This document shows positions 22,443 to 23,677 of a DNA stretch of 23,677 nt, in pieces (within the stretch, counting starts at the first letter, position 1; the number at the start of each line of letters is the position of its first letter). The notes under the pieces are model-generated. The model searched no databases, was not told the DNA's origin, and was given only the letters and a program-made list of their open reading frames with translations. The translations under genes and the position numbers were made by a program. Origin of the DNA: Clostridia bacterium (lineage in GTDB: Bacteria > Bacillota_A > Clostridia > Christensenellales > Aristaeellaceae); assembly GCA_017530275.1 (NCBI GenBank), contig JAFXMP010000189.1, forward strand, positions 1 through 23,677, given 5' to 3'.

Positions 22443-23677
22443 AAGAAGCTTCTACCCCTACCCGGCCAAAGCCAAGGAATCCAAGGAGATTGAGCCTTCG
22501 ACAATGACACCCAGAGAAACGAGGAGCTTCACGGCATCTTTTGCGGAAGCAAGCGTCATTTTCTTCTTGAGTTCTTCGGGCAAATCGTACTTCTGGAGAT
22601 CAGAAGGGTTGAAGACTTCTCCAGAAGAAAGCATGGCGTAAATGGAAGTCAGGATCATGCGAGCGATAGCAATGATAGCGCGTTTCTTCCCACGGCGTTT
22701 CATGATGTGCTCGTACTTGATTCTGAAATAAGGCTGCTTTTCGGTAGATTTCACCGCCGCGTGTGCTGCCTCAACCAAAGCGGGTTTCAGGTAGACTCCG
22801 GCACGGGAAATCTTTACGGATTTCTTCTTGCCAGCGGATTGGTTGTTGTCAGGCGTCAGACCGGCCCAACTGCAAAGACGCCTGGCAGAGCCGAATTCCG
22901 ACATATTGGTACCGATTTCCGAGAGAATCGTTATAGCGAGACGGCGATCCACTCCGGGAATTGTACATAGGAGGGAAATGGTTCCTTCGTAATCAGAGGC
23001 AAGATTGCTGACAATGTCATCAATCTGGCCGATTCGCTTGTCAATATCCGCGAAGTGTCCCTGAACGATACGAACTCTTTCCTTCTGTTCCGGGGTCATA
23101 TTGAAACCTTCAACCGCTTCAATGACAGCGTCTGCTTTCTTCATCATGGAACGATGGAGAAGCGAAACACAGTAATTGGGGTCTACGGTTTCTGTATCCA
23201 GCAGATAGTTCTCGATAGCCGTAGCAGACTTCCCGAACATGTCGGAAACGACGGCATCCAACGTCAGGTTGCACACAGTGAAAGCATTCTGAAAACGATT
23301 CTTTTCACTGGAACGCATGGATACCAGTTTGCTCCGATAACGGGTACATTCCCGAAGAATCCTGATGTCCTTTACGGGAATGTAGCTGCCGGGGACGAGT
23401 CCCATACGGAACAGATTGCCGATCCACTTGGAATCCTTCTTGTCGTCCTTGTTGCCCTTGACAGCGGAAACCCATTTGGGATTCGCGATGACAACATGAA
23501 CGAAACCTTCAAGGGCATTCCAAACGGGAACCCAATACTTGCCGGTACTTTCCATACAGACATCCTTACAATTGTTGTCAAGGAGCCACTGCCTGAAAGC
23601 AATCAGGTTTCTGTAGGAAGTGCCGAAGTGTTTCTGCTTACACTGGGGAATCAGATAATCCCCCATAAGGATTGTGG
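22443..23677 (-). mobile_element. IS110-family insertion sequence, one end inside the window
   Basis: Defined by the DEDD transposase frame and the abrupt loss of the small ORF to its left. IS110 elements have no clear terminal inverted repeats, so the exact end is not readable. If the bridge RNA is coded upstream of the transposase, as in the IS110 subgroup, it lies beyond the right edge. Confidence 0.7.
22458..23677 (-). CDS. IS110-family transposase (partial, 5' end beyond window)
   Basis: At least 405 residues; the frame is still open at the right edge, so the N terminus (about 30-45 residues with the first catalytic Asp) is missing, and Met 23666 is internal. IS110 enzymes are RuvC-like DEDD recombinases guided by a bridge RNA from the element's own non-coding end. 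Seen here: CKDVCMESTGKYWVPVWNAL with the catalytic Glu, KGNKDDKKDSKWIGNLF with the later Asp pair, then a long coiled region, then the Tnp/IS116 domain with LLCTIPGVDRRLAITILSEI, RLCSWAGLTPDNNQSAGKKK (serine of the active site) and ARMILTSIYAML. It is a complete-looking copy apart from the window edge. The element's near end lies between 22443 and 22457 or slightly left. Confidence 0.92.
   Translation of the reverse strand, partial: TILMGDYLIPQCKQKHFGTSYRNLIAFRQWLLDNNCKDVCMESTGKYWVPVWNALEGFVHVVIANPKWVSAVKGNKDDKKDSKWIGNLFRMGLVPGSYIPVKDIRILRECTRYRSKLVSMRSSEKNRFQNAFTVCNLTLDAVVSDMFGKSATAIENYLLDTETVDPNYCVSLLHRSMMKKADAVIEAVEGFNMTPEQKERVRIVQGHFADIDKRIGQIDDIVSNLASDYEGTISLLCTIPGVDRRLAITILSEIGTNMSEFGSARRLCSWAGLTPDNNQSAGKKKSVKISRAGVYLKPALVEAAHAAVKSTEKQPYFRIKYEHIMKRRGKKRAIIAIARMILTSIYAMLSSGEVFNPSDLQKYDLPEELKKKMTLASAKDAVKLLVSLGVIVEGSISLDSLALAG

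Overview
The window looks like a chromosomal segment of a Gram-positive, Clostridia-like (Bacillota) bacterium. Pointers are a single ribonuclease J, strong AGGAGG-type ribosome binding sites, sigma-A style promoters, stand-alone secA with a C-terminal zinc motif, and a prfB without the programmed frameshift. The GC-rich third positions and the gene set resemble gut or rumen Clostridia, but no feature fixes the genus, so this is inference.

Region 1 (1-4250) is a decaying accessory segment. It opens with the 3' tip of an IS110-type transposase, then an intact glycosyltransferase-like gene. After that come gene fragments: an HD-domain protein that runs in frame into the middle of a lactate permease, the rest of that permease in another frame, a multiply frameshifted solute-binding protein, and a 5' stump of an opposite-strand gene fused back-to-back to it.

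Region 2 (4254-8106) holds a SpoU-type RNA methyltransferase (minus strand), tRNA-Thr(GGT), and a more AT-rich interval. That interval has two gene remnants and a 67-residue gene behind a perfect TTGACA-N17-TATAAT promoter. Its peptide joins a textbook double-glycine export leader to a C2H2 zinc-finger-like core, and it is the most novel item here. A polyprenyl-phosphate sugar transferase that starts exopolysaccharide synthesis follows and ends at a strong terminator.

Region 3 (8162-12974) has a minus-strand operon (solute-binding protein, GyrI-like domain protein, VOC/glyoxalase protein) and a divergent small operon of PspC-domain and YccF membrane proteins. Then come a MITE-like inverted-repeat element and a large beta-helix protein.

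Region 4 (13046-22294) is conserved housekeeping DNA: ribonuclease J (minus), and on the plus strand secA-RDD protein, a secreted protein of unknown function, prfB, a DUF1461-type membrane protein and tsaD. A terminator lies unexpectedly in the divergent rnj-secA gap, and an 18-bp perfect hairpin follows prfB.

Region 5 (22295-23677) has a promoter, ribosome binding site and short open reading frame that stop at the edge of an IS110-family element. The element's transposase (minus strand) runs off the window. IS110-type sequences therefore bound both ends of the window.
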